This document shows, piece after piece, positions 6,181-6,434 of a stretch of 6,434 nt of DNA. The notes under the pieces are model-generated. The model saw only the letters and a program-made list of their open reading frames with translations, ran no database searches and was not told the DNA's origin. Where the stretch lies: positions 1 through 6,434 of the forward strand of contig CALZJV010000431.1 of the NCBI GenBank assembly GCA_945787595.1, read 5' to 3'. Origin of the DNA: an uncultured Desulfobacterales bacterium (GTDB lineage: Bacteria > Desulfobacterota > Desulfobacteria > Desulfobacterales > JAFDCJ01). Position 1 is the stretch's first letter; each line of letters begins with the position of its first letter. A program made the translations under genes and the position numbers.

Positions 6181-6434
6181 CAAATAGTGCTTCTAACGAA
6201 TAAGGATAGATCGTGAGAGCGAAGCGAACCACGATCTTATCCGGTTGTTGGACAAGCCCGACGATGACTGTAATGTCTGTATATAAGGAAATATATTTTT
6301 CTGAACAGGGGGCAGGAGGTACTTTTTCAGGAAGCGTGATTTTTTCAAGGCGTACGGGTGCCTTAACCTATAAATAGGCTAAAAAAAATAATTATTTCAT
6401 AAAAGTTTTTTTCTCCTATTTGAATGAATTGCAG
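6181..6434. other. Non-coding end of window
   Basis: No firm gene is present. An open frame of 37 codons at 6264-6377 has no ribosome site and matches nothing I know. The sequence after 6380 is AT-rich. A further gene may begin beyond the window. Confidence 0.4.
6204..6242 (+). repeat. Hairpin after the dehalogenase gene
   Basis: The arms GGATAGATCGTG (6204-6215) and CACGATCTTATCC (6230-6242) pair over 12 bases with one bulged T, around a 14-base loop rich in GCGA words. It begins 23 bases after the stop codon. No T-run follows, so it is not a standard intrinsic terminator. It may stabilise the mRNA 3' end or be an extragenic palindromic repeat. No second copy is in this window. Confidence 0.45.

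Noticed and set aside
6360..6387. Stem CCTAT/ATAGG followed by A-run near the window end as a terminator
   Set aside because: The run next to the stem is A on the + strand, and on the - strand the T-run precedes the stem, so it works in neither direction.

Overview
The window reads as an accessory, gene-sparse stretch of a Gram-negative bacterial chromosome. It has four genes, three of them on the + strand, with AT-rich spacers of several hundred bases between them. A twin-arginine signal on a multicopper oxidase and an exported PQQ-type sugar dehydrogenase indicate an outer-membrane-bearing organism with a periplasm. The mix would fit a proteobacterium or a Desulfobacterota-like lineage, but nothing here fixes the taxon.

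Layout: 1-712 is non-coding and begins inside a copy of a dispersed repeat (copy A). 713-2250 encodes one Tat-exported, CueO/CotA-type multicopper oxidase that is split by a single-base-type frameshift near 964. 2251-2778 holds an intrinsic terminator, the 3' end of a tRNA-Leu gene on the - strand (23 bp, with encoded CCA) that lacks the rest of the tRNA, and repeat copy B. 2779-3144 is a small SpoIIAA-like (STAS/PF11964-type) protein. It converges on 3189-4310 (- strand), a secreted PQQ-dependent aldose-type sugar dehydrogenase. 4311-5304 is a spacer of about 1 kb with repeat copy C and operator-like palindromes. 5305-6180 is an alpha/beta hydrolase with the complete active-site set of fluoroacetate dehalogenases. 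6181-6434 has a hairpin and no convincing gene.

The genes do not form an operon or an obvious common pathway. Two are periplasmic redox enzymes, one is a cytoplasmic hydrolase/dehalogenase and one is a small protein of unclear role. What links the window is its architecture. The same degenerate repeat, in the same orientation, precedes each of the three + strand genes, and a truncated tRNA-Leu end followed by what looks like its own terminator marks a likely integration junction. I found no complete transposase, CRISPR array, defence system or toxin-antitoxin pair. The best candidates for something undescribed are the repeat family and the tRNA-derived junction.
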